Source: Desulfobacterales bacterium (lineage in GTDB: Bacteria; Desulfobacterota; Desulfobacteria; Desulfobacterales; Desulfobacteraceae). From it: a stretch of 57,089 bases of DNA. The notes below the pieces were generated by a model. It saw only the letters and a program-made list of their open reading frames with translations. It was not told the DNA's origin and did not search any database. The position numbers and the translations under genes are program-made. The DNA lies in NCBI GenBank assembly GCA_022361395.1, contig JAKSAX010000296.1, forward strand, positions 1 to 57,089, in the 5' to 3' direction. Of the stretch, positions 7,815 to 15,592 are shown in pieces. Within the stretch, counting starts at the first letter, position 1. Every line of letters begins with the position of its first letter.

Positions 7815-8240
7815 ATGGATGAGCTTACTAAAAAAGCAAATAAATTATATTTTACCGCAAACGATAAATGCCGCGAAGCCTCATTAAATTGGGTAAGAAC
7901 GGTGGTGGCAATTCTCACGCCATCTCTTGCTCTGTTAATAGGTCTCCAAGAAAAAAATGAAAATTTCAACGACACATTAAGGTATGTCCTCGTAGTTACA
8001 ATTATTCTGCTTGCCACAACCATAGTGATTGGATTGATTGTTCTAAAAACTGAAGAAATCGGATGGACAAAAAAACGTGACAAGATACAAGAGAGTTGGA
8101 ACAAGGAGCAAAAGCTGCATTTAGACCCGGTTATTCTATCAGATATTCTATCAAAACACGCAGTAACTGCTTTCTCATTTTGTTCTTTTTCATCAATTAT
8201 ATCATTAGCTATTTTTGGTATCTTGAAATTCATGTTGTAA
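7815..8240 (+). CDS. hypothetical membrane protein
   Basis: 141 residues, not recognised. There are apparent membrane segments near residues 24-43, 56-79 and 119-140, with a charged stretch (KTEEIGWTKKRDK) between the second and third. No clear ribosome site precedes the ATG. It lies in the AT-rich patch between the two copies of the duplicated module and its codon use is A/T-rich compared with flanking genes, which suggests acquisition. Topology resembles small membrane effectors or SLATT-like proteins, but I cannot assign it. Confidence 0.5.
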   Translation: MDELTKKANKLYFTANDKCREASLNWVRTVVAILTPSLALLIGLQEKNENFNDTLRYVLVVTIILLATTIVIGLIVLKTEEIGWTKKRDKIQESWNKEQKLHLDPVILSDILSKHAVTAFSFCSFSSIISLAIFGILKFML

Positions 8241-8336
8241 TTCCCTCCCCTTTGTATCAACGTTTCTGATGATACAGTTAATATCAACCTAATCCGGTAA
8301 TAAGTTGAGCTTCTTTCCGGCGTCAAATTGGGGTTG

Positions 8337-8640
8337 ATATGCTACTATTTTATATTGTTGCTTTTTTGGCTGATGATGTTAACCTCCAAGACAGTTGACC
8401 AATTTTAATTGCATTTTTTATAGGCAGTCATGGATTCTGTACTTGGTATAATTATTGGCATCTTCATGATATGTAACGGGCTATTCATCCGAAAAAGTCC
8501 AACAGAAAAGATCATCCATCGAGGATTTAAAACCGACAAACGAATATGGCGTCTCTACTTTTTTGGAGGACTTTTAGTTATAGTATTATCGCTGCTCCTG
8601 AATAAATTTTAATCATCAAAAAATCCACATAATGCCCTGC
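8337..8640 (+). repeat. right (complete) copy of duplicated small-protein module
   Basis: Contains the upstream block, the intact 60-aa ORF and the downstream block shared with 7551-7715. Similarity extends past the stop codon (TTTTAATCATC), so the duplication includes non-coding flanks. Confidence 0.75.
8430..8612 (+). CDS. small two-helix membrane protein, hypothetical
   Basis: 60 residues: an N-terminal hydrophobic helix (LGIIIGIFMICNGLFI), a basic loop (GFKTDKRIWR) and a second helix (FFGGLLVIVLSLLL). No family recognised. A second, truncated copy lies 0.8 kb upstream, so its coding reality is supported by frame retention in both copies. The ribosome site is weak. Part of the AT-rich patch. 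Confidence 0.5.
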   Translation: MDSVLGIIIGIFMICNGLFIRKSPTEKIIHRGFKTDKRIWRLYFFGGLLVIVLSLLLNKF

Positions 8641-8754
8641 TAAGTTGTTTTAAATTAATTGCCTTTTATATAATTTCCCCTTATTGATTTCGGGTTCATC
8701 ATACGATATGGCTTTGGCATATTTTTTTCAAAATTCGTATCAAAGGAGACCTCA

Positions 8755-8961
8755 ATGGAATTCACAGTCAAATATGAATCAAGTGAAGGGCCGCATTTAG
8801 TGAAGCTGACCCTGGACGAAATACAAGAAATGGCCAGGACTGGAAGTTTGACCATTACCAAGCCGGTTGGGCACCAGGGGAACCGCAAAACCATAACAAT
8901 CACAGGCACAAATACAGAATTTGAGGCCATGTCTGAGGCGCTGTTAAATGCGCGTACATAG
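8755..8961 (+). CDS. small soluble hypothetical protein
   Basis: 68 residues, not recognised. The ATG is preceded by AAAGGAG at good spacing. It is hydrophilic with alternating beta-type segments (MEFTVKYESS, SLTITKPVG, KTITITGTNTEF) and no membrane helix, signal or cysteines. It is followed directly by the decayed methyltransferase remnant on the other strand. Confidence 0.6.
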   Translation: MEFTVKYESSEGPHLVKLTLDEIQEMARTGSLTITKPVGHQGNRKTITITGTNTEFEAMSEALLNART

Positions 8962-8968
8962 CCTGGAT

Positions 8969-9122
8969 TCATGGGAGTAGCTCCAGATACTCTTCCGTCT
9001 TTTCATCCACGAGTGTATCTTCAGATCAAGTCTCAGCCGTTTCTTAATCAAAGGCACATTATCCGGATTGAGCTCGCACAGGATCGCTTTCCGGCCGTGG
9101 CATTAGCGATAAAGGCGGTTGG
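8969..9122 (-). pseudogene. C-terminal remnant of a DNA methyltransferase
   Basis: Read on the minus strand from 9122, three frames in succession give PTAFIANA, then GRKAILCELNPDNVPLIKKR with RLDL, then DTLVDEKTEEYLELLP and a stop. The middle part is the SAM-site tail typical of phage- and mobile-element-type N6/N4 DNA methyltransferases (G-x-x-A-I-x-x-E-L-N-P). At least two frame breaks and the missing N-terminus show it is dead. It marks past mobile DNA in this patch. Confidence 0.55.
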
Positions 9123-9249
9123 TATATAAATTCCCACTTATTCGGAGATATAAATGCAGCGCTTGCGTTCAGTTCTGAGGACCAGGCTTGAATTCACAGA
9201 GATAGTATGCATGTTTGTTCTGATCAAAACCATTGAAAAAAACAATGAG

Positions 9250-9585
9250 ATGAAACAGGATATGCCCCGCATAATTATCATATCAGCTTTCTGCCTGCTG
9301 TTACTGATTATAGGTCCGGGATTTAAGGGTATTATGCAGGAGCAGTCCCCGGTCGTTCAGGGGCAGATACCTAAGGCGCCGCCGGAGGATATCGGGAAAT
9401 CGTCTCTTAACGATTTGTGCAGCCGGTATGGCATTGACCAGGATCTGGTGATCAAGACCCTCAGCTTCAAAGGGATTGCCCTTGAGCCGGGGATTCTTTT
9501 AAAAAAGGCGGCGGAAAACAACGGCCTGACGCCCGCGGCGCTTTATGGTATGATACGTGAGGCTGCATTCGGCCAGAAGTTATGA
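9250..9585 (+). CDS. single-helix anchored hypothetical protein
   Basis: 111 residues from the ATG at 9250 (an upstream in-frame ATG at 9154 would add 32 unlikely residues). One N-terminal membrane helix (IIIISAFCLLLLIIGPGF) is followed by a proline-rich linker and a ~55-residue helical domain with two repeats of similar shape: LCSRYGIDQDLVIKTL and AAENNGLTPAALYGMI. This helix-turn arrangement resembles the small domain appended to some DUF4405 or Fe-S membrane proteins, but function is unknown. N-in topology with the domain outside the membrane is inferred. Confidence 0.6.
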   Translation: MKQDMPRIIIISAFCLLLLIIGPGFKGIMQEQSPVVQGQIPKAPPEDIGKSSLNDLCSRYGIDQDLVIKTLSFKGIALEPGILLKKAAENNGLTPAALYGMIREAAFGQKL

Positions 9586-9645
9586 CTTAAAAGATTCAGG
9601 CAAGGCAGGTTCTGACCTTGGGGAAAAAAGATAAGGAGAGTATTG

Positions 9646-9837
9646 ATGCCCATTTTTGAATACAAGTGCGATAAATGTAATGCAGAGTTTGAAAGGGTGG
9701 TGTTCGGCAGTGACACCAGGGGGATAAAATGTCCGGAGTGTGACAGTGACGCAATTACCAAGCAAATGAGTGCCACGAGCTTTATGGGCGCCAGTATCGG
9801 CACCTGCGCAGCTGATGCCCCAAAAGGATTTTCCTGA
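9646..9837 (+). CDS. FmdB-type zinc ribbon protein
   Basis: 63 residues. Starts MPIFEYKCDKC and has a second C-x2-C pair in IKCPECDS, the two zinc knuckles of the FmdB/CxxC_CXXC_SSSS family. The ATG at 9646 has AAGGAG upstream; the TTG three bases earlier is not needed. Members are small regulatory or assembly proteins of uncertain role. Followed at once by a strong terminator, so it is transcribed alone or with the preceding small gene. Confidence 0.85.
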   Translation: MPIFEYKCDKCNAEFERVVFGSDTRGIKCPECDSDAITKQMSATSFMGASIGTCAADAPKGFS

Positions 9838-9839
9838 GC

Positions 9840-9882
9840 GGGCTGATCCCCTGCGCCGGTCGGCGCAGCAGCCCTGTTTTTA
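9840..9882 (+). terminator. rho-independent terminator after the FmdB gene
   Basis: GGGCTG (9840-9845) pairs with CAGCCC (9869-9874), enclosing an inner CTGCGCC/GGCGCAG stem, then TGTTTTTAA. Confidence 0.8.
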
Positions 9883-9964
9883 AGGAAATCCGCTTTGCAT
9901 TCCGCTGATTTTCATTTATATTGTGAAACAAATTTGCAACAACCCAAACCAATCGGAGACCCAA

Positions 9965-10489
9965 ATGATCCCAAAACCCAAACGAATCCTATTTGCATCA
10001 GACCTGTCCACGGATATGAAAGAGGTATTTGAGCATGCCGCCTCCTACGCTGCCTATGCCGGGGCTGAAATAATCGTGCTTCACGTCATGGAAGAGGCCA
10101 GCAAGAGTTCTGAAAAACTGGTAAGGGTGGCCTTTGGCGAAAGCCTGTACCGGAATCTTAAAAACGAGCAGAAAACAGGGGCCCGGAACCTGCTCACCGG
10201 CAAGAATGTGGATGCCCTGAGGATCCGCCAGGCCATTGCAGGCTTTTTTGCAGAGGAAGAGCAGGAACCGGCCCCCATGGAAGAGGGCTCACCCATTGAA
10301 AAGATCCTGGTTACCGAGAGCCAGTCCATTGCCTCCGAGATCACCCAGACTGCTGTTGAAGAAAATTGTGATGTTATTGTCATGGGGTGTAAGCAGCAGG
10401 GAATTATTGCCGAGGCAGTGGGTGTGGTCCGCAAGGTTTTAAAGCGGACCTCCACCCCTGTATTCCTGGTGCCCCTGGGGAAAAGATAG
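9965..10489 (+). CDS. universal stress protein (UspA family)
   Basis: 174 residues from the ATG at 9965 (GGAG upstream), the position where the fold begins: PKRILFASDLS, then AGAEIIVLHVMEE, and at the end CDVIVMGCKQQG with TPVFLVP. The ATP-binding signature G-x2-G-x9-G-S/T is not intact, so it may belong to the non-nucleotide-binding class. Cytosolic stress or redox role by family; no specific partner is indicated. It converges on the alpha/beta hydrolase with only 6 bp between stops. Confidence 0.88.
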   Translation: MIPKPKRILFASDLSTDMKEVFEHAASYAAYAGAEIIVLHVMEEASKSSEKLVRVAFGESLYRNLKNEQKTGARNLLTGKNVDALRIRQAIAGFFAEEEQEPAPMEEGSPIEKILVTESQSIASEITQTAVEENCDVIVMGCKQQGIIAEAVGVVRKVLKRTSTPVFLVPLGKR

Positions 10490-10495
10490 ACCTGC

Positions 10496-11278
10496 CTACC
10501 CCCGGCAGAAGTTTCGAACCTGCTCCAGATATGGGGCCATCCCGCGAATGAAAATATCGTTGTGGTTGGCCCCTTTTATTTCCAGCAGGTGTTTCTTTTC
10601 CGCCGGACAGGCGTCGAACAGGGCCTGGCCGTCGGAAAAGGGGATCAGATGATCAAACTGGGCATGGATCACCAGGCAGGGAGAGGTCACCCCGGCCATT
10701 TTATCCAGGTTTTCTTCGCCGGGCAGTCCGTCAAACCCGAAGCGTTCAGGATTCAGTCCCAATACCCGCAGCAGGGGGCCGGCCAGTGCAAACCCGCTTT
10801 CAATAATCAGGGCGTGGAATTCAAAGGAGGAGCGTGCAGCAAGCTCCAATGCGGGTGCACTTCCCAGGGACCGGCCCATGACGGTAAGGCTGCCGGTCAT
10901 CTTTTTTTCCCCCATCATCTCCTGTACAAATTCCAGAACCCTGTGGGCGTCCGATATCATGGCGGAGGCGGACGGAGACCCCGAAGAGGCCCCATATCCC
11001 CTGTAATCCGCAACAAAAAAATTAACCCCGGCCCCGCGGGTAAAGGCCTGCCCCAGTTCATCATAGTCAGATACGATTTCTCCGTTGCCGTGGAAAAACA
11101 GCACCACAGGTGCCCCGGGATCTGAATAATGCAGGGATGCCCCAAGGGATATTCCCTCGGCCACAGGAATCATAAAATCTTCACGGCCGGGTGCCGCACT
11201 TCTGTGCGGCCCTTCTTTCCTGGGATGAAACAGGTATTGAAGTATGGCCGGATTGTCCAGCGCCTCATATTTGCTCAT
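10496..11278 (-). CDS. alpha/beta hydrolase
   Basis: 260 residues with the full alpha/beta-hydrolase plan: oxyanion region VVLFFHGNGE, nucleophile elbow GRSLGS (Ser), acid in AQFDHLIP (Asp) and histidine in GANHNDIF. No signal peptide. It resembles the BEM46/YqkD-like group of small intracellular esterases. Its start overlaps the end of the MFS exporter gene by 14 bp, so they are co-transcribed; the pair may process and export the same compound (inference). Confidence 0.87.
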   Translation of the reverse strand: MSKYEALDNPAILQYLFHPRKEGPHRSAAPGREDFMIPVAEGISLGASLHYSDPGAPVVLFFHGNGEIVSDYDELGQAFTRGAGVNFFVADYRGYGASSGSPSASAMISDAHRVLEFVQEMMGEKKMTGSLTVMGRSLGSAPALELAARSSFEFHALIIESGFALAGPLLRVLGLNPERFGFDGLPGEENLDKMAGVTSPCLVIHAQFDHLIPFSDGQALFDACPAEKKHLLEIKGANHNDIFIRGMAPYLEQVRNFCRG

Positions 11279-12689
11279 GGGTATTTTCCTTTACCGTTTT
11301 TTTGTCATTGCCACGGGCCAGGGTAATTAATATTCCCAGGCCGCCCACCCAGGCAGCGGCTTTCATTGTGTGCCTGAACCCGGCCATAAAACTGCCGGCC
11401 ATTTCAGGGCTGTATTGATCCAGTCCCATCCCCTGGGTCAGCCGGGAAAAGGTGTAGGTAAAAACAGCGCTGGACAATGCCACGCCAATGACCATCCCCA
11501 GGTTTCTGGCCGTTGCCTCCGCACCCGAGGCCACCCCGCGGCGGTTTACCGGAACCGCCCCCATAATCACCGTGCTGTTGGGAGAGATGAATATGGCCGT
11601 CCCCAGGCCGGCCAGGGCCAGGCGCCACAGTATTCCGGAAAGCCCGTCCGAAGGAGCCAGTTGTCCCAGCAGCACCAGGGAGAGGGTCAGGATCCCCATC
11701 CCGGCTACACACAATGCCCTGGATCCCAGCCTGTCGGACAGGGCCCCTGAAACCGGGGACACCACAAGGAGGAACAAAAAAGGCACAATCATGGTCAACC
11801 CGGTGCGGGCCGGGGAAAATCCGCAGGCCAGGCTCAGGTAAAAGGGCATCATGAAGATCAAAGAGAACAATGCCATAAACAGGGTTAAAGAAGATGCCAG
11901 GGGAAGGATAAACAGTCTTATCTTAAGAAGTCCCAGATCAAACAGCGGATAAGGTATCTGCCTGGCATTGATCACGAATCCGGTTCCGGCACCGGCACTC
12001 AGCCCCCAGCACAGCAGGCCCTCAGCCGAAAAAATCCCCCATTCACCGGATTTCACCAGTCCGACGATCATGCCGGCAACCAGGACCACAACCAGAAGGC
12101 TTCCGGCCATATCCAGGGGTTCCCGGCTGCGCCTGCCGTTTTTTTCAAACACCACACCGGAAAAAAACAGGGCAGCCACACCAACGGGGATATTGATATA
12201 GAAGATGCTGCGCCATGAAAAATACTCCAGCAACAGCCCCCCGGCCACAGGCCCGGTGGTGAGCCCGGCAGCCACACAGGCCCCCACGAGCCCGAGGGCC
12301 CTGCCCCGGCGTTCCGGCTCAAACACATCCACGATCAGGGCCGGGGAACAGGCCATGAGCATTGAAGCGCCGACGCCCTGAAGCGCCCGGGCCAGAATAA
12401 GGCTGTTTACACTTCCTGACATGCCGCACAACAGCGATCCCAGGGTAAAAAAGGCAAACCCAAGCCGGTATACCAGGGGACGGCCCTTGATATCCGAAAG
12501 CCTGCCAAAGGTCAGTAAAAGAGAAGACACCGTCAACAGGTAAACCGTCACCACCCATTGAATGCTTCCCATGCCTTCGGACAGATCCTTCATCATGAAC
12601 GGCAGGGCCACATTTACAATGCTTGAATCCAGCGTGGACATGAAAATGGAAACCGCAACAAGAAGAAAAACCTGCCACTTTTTATCCAA
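11265..12689 (-). CDS. MFS drug exporter, DHA2 (EmrB/QacA) type
   Basis: 474 residues with about 14 membrane segments. The first helix has LDSSIVNVALP, the DHA2 motif D1 region, and the loop after helix 2 has LTFGRLSDIKGR, the MFS motif A. The fifth helix carries the antiporter-like GPVAGGLL. Family members export hydrophobic or cationic compounds by proton antiport. The start is a TTG with GGGGAGG six bases upstream. It forms a two-gene operon with the downstream hydrolase. Confidence 0.9.
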   Translation of the reverse strand: MDKKWQVFLLVAVSIFMSTLDSSIVNVALPFMMKDLSEGMGSIQWVVTVYLLTVSSLLLTFGRLSDIKGRPLVYRLGFAFFTLGSLLCGMSGSVNSLILARALQGVGASMLMACSPALIVDVFEPERRGRALGLVGACVAAGLTTGPVAGGLLLEYFSWRSIFYINIPVGVAALFFSGVVFEKNGRRSREPLDMAGSLLVVVLVAGMIVGLVKSGEWGIFSAEGLLCWGLSAGAGTGFVINARQIPYPLFDLGLLKIRLFILPLASSLTLFMALFSLIFMMPFYLSLACGFSPARTGLTMIVPFLFLLVVSPVSGALSDRLGSRALCVAGMGILTLSLVLLGQLAPSDGLSGILWRLALAGLGTAIFISPNSTVIMGAVPVNRRGVASGAEATARNLGMVIGVALSSAVFTYTFSRLTQGMGLDQYSPEMAGSFMAGFRHTMKAAAWVGGLGILITLARGNDKKTVKENTHEQI

Positions 12690-12803
12690 AGAGACCTCCC
12701 CCCACTCTCACCTGTAAATTGAACTGCTGCCTAACATCTTTAGATAATTTAAAGAGTATGGTATATCTGTCAGGTTGACAAGAAAAATAACATTGAGGAG
12801 CCC

Positions 12804-13193
12804 ATGGCCACAATCAACGATATCGTACTCATACACTTGGAAGACGCCCCGGTCTCTTTTGCCCGGGTTGAAAGCATACTGCCGGATCATAAAAAAGACT
12901 GGTACCAGATCAAGCTGCTCATGCTTCAGATCCCCCTTCAGGTGGTCACCTGGATATTAAAAGACGCCTATATCAACGGGGAGGATTTTTTCATGAACGG
13001 AAAAAAGATGCGGCTGGATGTGGTGGAATGTCCGGGCGAAGAGCCGGGAGCGGCCCAGGTTGAGCCCCTGCCTCAGCGTGATAATGCCCCTGTGGATGAG
13101 GACAGCCCTGAAGAGGCAACAGACAAAAAACAGGGGAAAATCATCTCCTTTGATTCACTGAAAAAGAAGGACCCGGAACCGGATATCGGTTAA
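12804..13193 (+). CDS. conserved hypothetical protein, basic/acidic tail
   Basis: 129 residues, family not recognised. Residues 1-~75 look like a compact beta-rich domain (MATINDIVLIHLED, KKDWYQIKLLMLQIPLQVVTWIL). The remaining third is an acidic, proline-rich and probably disordered linker ending in a short basic motif (IISFDSLKKK). A GAGG ribosome site precedes the ATG. It is the first gene of a rightward set with the DUF1848 gene 4 bp downstream and dusB, so co-expression with that pair is expected. Confidence 0.7.
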   Translation: MATINDIVLIHLEDAPVSFARVESILPDHKKDWYQIKLLMLQIPLQVVTWILKDAYINGEDFFMNGKKMRLDVVECPGEEPGAAQVEPLPQRDNAPVDEDSPEEATDKKQGKIISFDSLKKKDPEPDIG

Positions 13194-13197
13194 ACCG

Positions 13198-14106
13198 GTG
13201 GCAAAAAAAGCAGAGGTGAAGAAAGTCCTGTCCGCATCCAGACGGACCGATATCCCCGGATGGTATACCCCATGGTTTCTGGATGGCATCAACAGGGGAT
13301 ACTTTGAAACCACAAATCCGTTTAACCGTCAGACCCGGCGCGTTGATGTGTCACCGGAAACCGTCCACACCATTGTCTTCTGGTCAAAAAACATGGGTCC
13401 GTTCCTTGATCTGAATGCCCATCACATCCTGAAAAACAGGGGATTCAACCTGTTTTTCAACTTTACCATCAACTCTGAGGCCCCGCTGCTGGAACCGGGG
13501 ATTCCGGATCTTGACACACGCCTGGAACAGGTGGCGCGGCTCTGTGACGCCATAGATCCGTCCCAGATTGCCTGGCGGTTTGATCCGGTCTGCTTCTATG
13601 AAAAGGACGGCGCCCTCCTGAATAACCTGGACGGATTCGAACCCATTTCGGCAGCCTTGTCCGCCTTGGGGATCAAGCGGTGTATCACCAGTTTTTATGA
13701 CCCTTATAAAAAAGTGGACCAGCGGATCCGCCACCTTTACAACCCCGGGGTGATAAAATTCAGGAATCCGGATACCCTCTCAAGAAAAAAAGTCATCAGG
13801 AAAATGGCAGGGCTTCTGGCGGACAGGAAAATGGCCCTGTTTCTCTGCTGTGAAAAAGAGCTGGCGGAGGCATTGGAAGATGTGGAAAACCTGGCGCCCA
13901 GCGCCTGCATAGACGGGAAGCTCTACCGGCAGCTGTTCGGAGGCTCCCCGGAAACCGCAAAGGATTACGGGCAAAGGCGCGGGAAAGGATGCCAGTGCAC
14001 AAAAGCGGTTGACATCGGGTCTTATCAGCACCATCCCTGCCATCACAATTGCCTGTTCTGTTATGCAAGGACAGGAACGGACACCCTGAAAGGTAAACAC
14101 AAATGA
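13198..14106 (+). CDS. DUF1848 family protein (radical-SAM-like Fe-S barrel)
   Basis: 302 residues from a GTG. The hallmark SASRRTDIPGWY near the start and TIVFWSKNM identify DUF1848. The C-terminus holds a cysteine cluster: GKGCQCTKAVDIG, then HHPCHHNCLFCYAR, arranged like a radical-SAM Fe-S motif moved to the end of the barrel. Biochemical role unknown. It overlaps the dusB start by 4 bp (ATGA), so its translation is coupled to a tRNA-modifying enzyme, which hints at a nucleic-acid-related role (inference). Confidence 0.85.
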   Translation: MAKKAEVKKVLSASRRTDIPGWYTPWFLDGINRGYFETTNPFNRQTRRVDVSPETVHTIVFWSKNMGPFLDLNAHHILKNRGFNLFFNFTINSEAPLLEPGIPDLDTRLEQVARLCDAIDPSQIAWRFDPVCFYEKDGALLNNLDGFEPISAALSALGIKRCITSFYDPYKKVDQRIRHLYNPGVIKFRNPDTLSRKKVIRKMAGLLADRKMALFLCCEKELAEALEDVENLAPSACIDGKLYRQLFGGSPETAKDYGQRRGKGCQCTKAVDIGSYQHHPCHHNCLFCYARTGTDTLKGKHK

Positions 14107-15077
14107 AAATAAAACACCTGAAAATCCGGGGCACCACCTTCCTGGCCCCTCTGGCCGGCATTACAAACCTGCCCTTCAGGCAACTGGTAAAGGAATGCGG
14201 TTGTGCAGTGGTCTGCTCGGAGATGGTCAGTGCAAAGGGAATATTCTACAACTCGGAAAAGACCATTACCCTGATGGAATCCCGGCCTGAAGAAAGGCCC
14301 CTGTCCGTCCAGATATTCGGTTCGGATCCGGATGCCATGGGCAGGGCTGCCGCCTTTGTGGAGGACCTGGGAACAGCGGACATCCTTGATATCAATTTCG
14401 GCTGCAGCGTTAAAAAAGTGGTTAAGCAGGGGGCCGGGGTCGCCCTGATGAAAGAGCCCGGGCTGGCCCGGAATATTCTGGAAACCGTGAGAAAGGCCAC
14501 AACCCTTCCCTTTACGATTAAGATACGTACAGGATGGGACCGTTCGGGGGACCAGGCCGTGGAGATTGCCCGGATAGCACAGGAGGCAGGGGTTGACGCC
14601 ATTGCCATGCACCCCAGGACCGCCCCCCAGGGATTCAGGGGTGAGGCTGACTGGGACCAGATAAAACGGCTCAAAACGGAAATTGATATTCCGGTCATCG
14701 GCAACGGGGATATCAATTTGCCTGAAGATGCCGCAAGGATGATGGATCATACCGGGTGTGACGCGGTAATGGTGGGGCGGGCTGCCATGGCAAACCCGTT
14801 TATCCTGGCCCAGATTGAAGAATTCATGGAAAAGGGGAGCTACTCAACCCCGGTTCCGGGCGAAATATTCCTGAAGATGGAACGGCTGGCACGGCTCTAT
14901 GTAGACTATTTCGGGGAACAGGTGGCATGCAAAATGCTGCGGGGAAGACTGTCATGGTTTGTCAAGGGGCTGCCCCGGGCCTCTGCGTTCAGGCGGGACC
15001 TGTCCGGACTGGAAAGCCTGTCCCAGACCCTTGAACTGATCCGGGCCTATGAAAAAGGACTGGCACTTGCTCCCTGA
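14103..15077 (+). CDS. dusB: tRNA-dihydrouridine synthase B
   Basis: 324 residues, usual DusB length. Landmarks: FLAPLAGITNLPFRQL, SEMVSAKG, ILDINFGCSVKKVVKQGAG (catalytic Cys in NFGC), TIKIRTGWD, IAMHPRTAPQGF, PVIGNGDI and VMVGRAAMANPF. It reduces U to dihydrouridine in the tRNA D-loop using FMN and NADPH. It overlaps the DUF1848 gene by 4 bp. An FMN barrel with the catalytic cysteine is intact, so it should be active. Confidence 0.93.
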   Translation: MKIKHLKIRGTTFLAPLAGITNLPFRQLVKECGCAVVCSEMVSAKGIFYNSEKTITLMESRPEERPLSVQIFGSDPDAMGRAAAFVEDLGTADILDINFGCSVKKVVKQGAGVALMKEPGLARNILETVRKATTLPFTIKIRTGWDRSGDQAVEIARIAQEAGVDAIAMHPRTAPQGFRGEADWDQIKRLKTEIDIPVIGNGDINLPEDAARMMDHTGCDAVMVGRAAMANPFILAQIEEFMEKGSYSTPVPGEIFLKMERLARLYVDYFGEQVACKMLRGRLSWFVKGLPRASAFRRDLSGLESLSQTLELIRAYEKGLALAP

Positions 15078-15114
15078 TATATCCGGCACTGCTGATGGGA
15101 AAGACGTCTCCCCC

Positions 15115-15160
15115 GGGGGGAATTCGCCGGCAGCCTTTATGCCGGACGGCTAAGCCCCCC
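15115..15160 (+). terminator. nested hairpin after dusB
   Basis: GGGGGG (15115-15120) pairs with CCCCCC (15155-15160); inside it CCGGCA (15127-15132) pairs with TGCCGG (15140-15145). No U-run follows, so terminator function is uncertain. Confidence 0.4.
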
Positions 15161-15418
15161 TGTCAGGTCATCCGGAATCTTGTTGATCCCATACCCGCAT
15201 TCCCGTACTGCCGGTTTTCTAATCCTTTTGTATCATTTTTTATTTACCAGATTATATCCCGGGCAATCGCCTTTATTCACGGGTATTTTCAGAGACTGGT
15301 AATTTTTTTCCACATATGGTATCATGGGTGGTGAAAGTACTCAATATAAGCATCTGCCGCAGGATTCCGGCGAAAATTATTGTGGTTTATCGCCGGATTT
15401 GGAGATCGTAAAAAACAC

Positions 15419-15447
15419 TTGACAACAGACCCAAAACAATAGATAAA
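15419..15447 (+). promoter_or_regulatory. sigma-70-type promoter for the 15593 gene
   Basis: TTGACA at 15419-15424, a 17-bp spacer, then GATAAA at 15442-15447. This predicts a leader of roughly 140 nt before the ATG at 15593. Confidence 0.55.
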
Positions 15448-15592
15448 TACCCTGCATTCTGTTAGAATGATACTAGAAAAATCCTTTTATGCTCGCATCT
15501 GATCCAGGACGGTTTGACACGTTAAGTTTTGTTTTACCCGATAAATTCTTCGTGCGGCATGGGTTTATATTCCGAAGGAGGAAGCAAAATAA

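Larger units (their letters stand above)
15078..15592. other. 515-bp intergenic region with hairpins
   Basis: No convincing gene. Near the left end a nested hairpin (outer G6/C6, inner CCGGCA/TGCCGG, 15115-15160) follows dusB and may end its transcript or be a structured RNA. CCGGCGA and TCGCCGG arms near 15368-15398 form a second, looser hairpin. The right half is AT-rich and holds the promoter of the next gene. Confidence 0.5.

Noticed and set aside
9154-9249. Upstream extension of the small membrane protein to an ATG at 9154
   Set aside because: The extra residues are not membrane- or domain-like and lack a ribosome site; the ATG at 9250 directly precedes the anchor helix.
11404-12678. 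Several long opposite- or alternate-frame ORFs within the MFS gene and in other GC-rich genes
   Set aside because: They shadow real genes with clear family motifs and show no motif or ribosome site of their own.
15078-15200. Possible riboswitch (c-di-GMP, cobalamin or moco type) after dusB
   Set aside because: No conserved box of these classes is seen; only nested GC hairpins, better read as a 3' structure.
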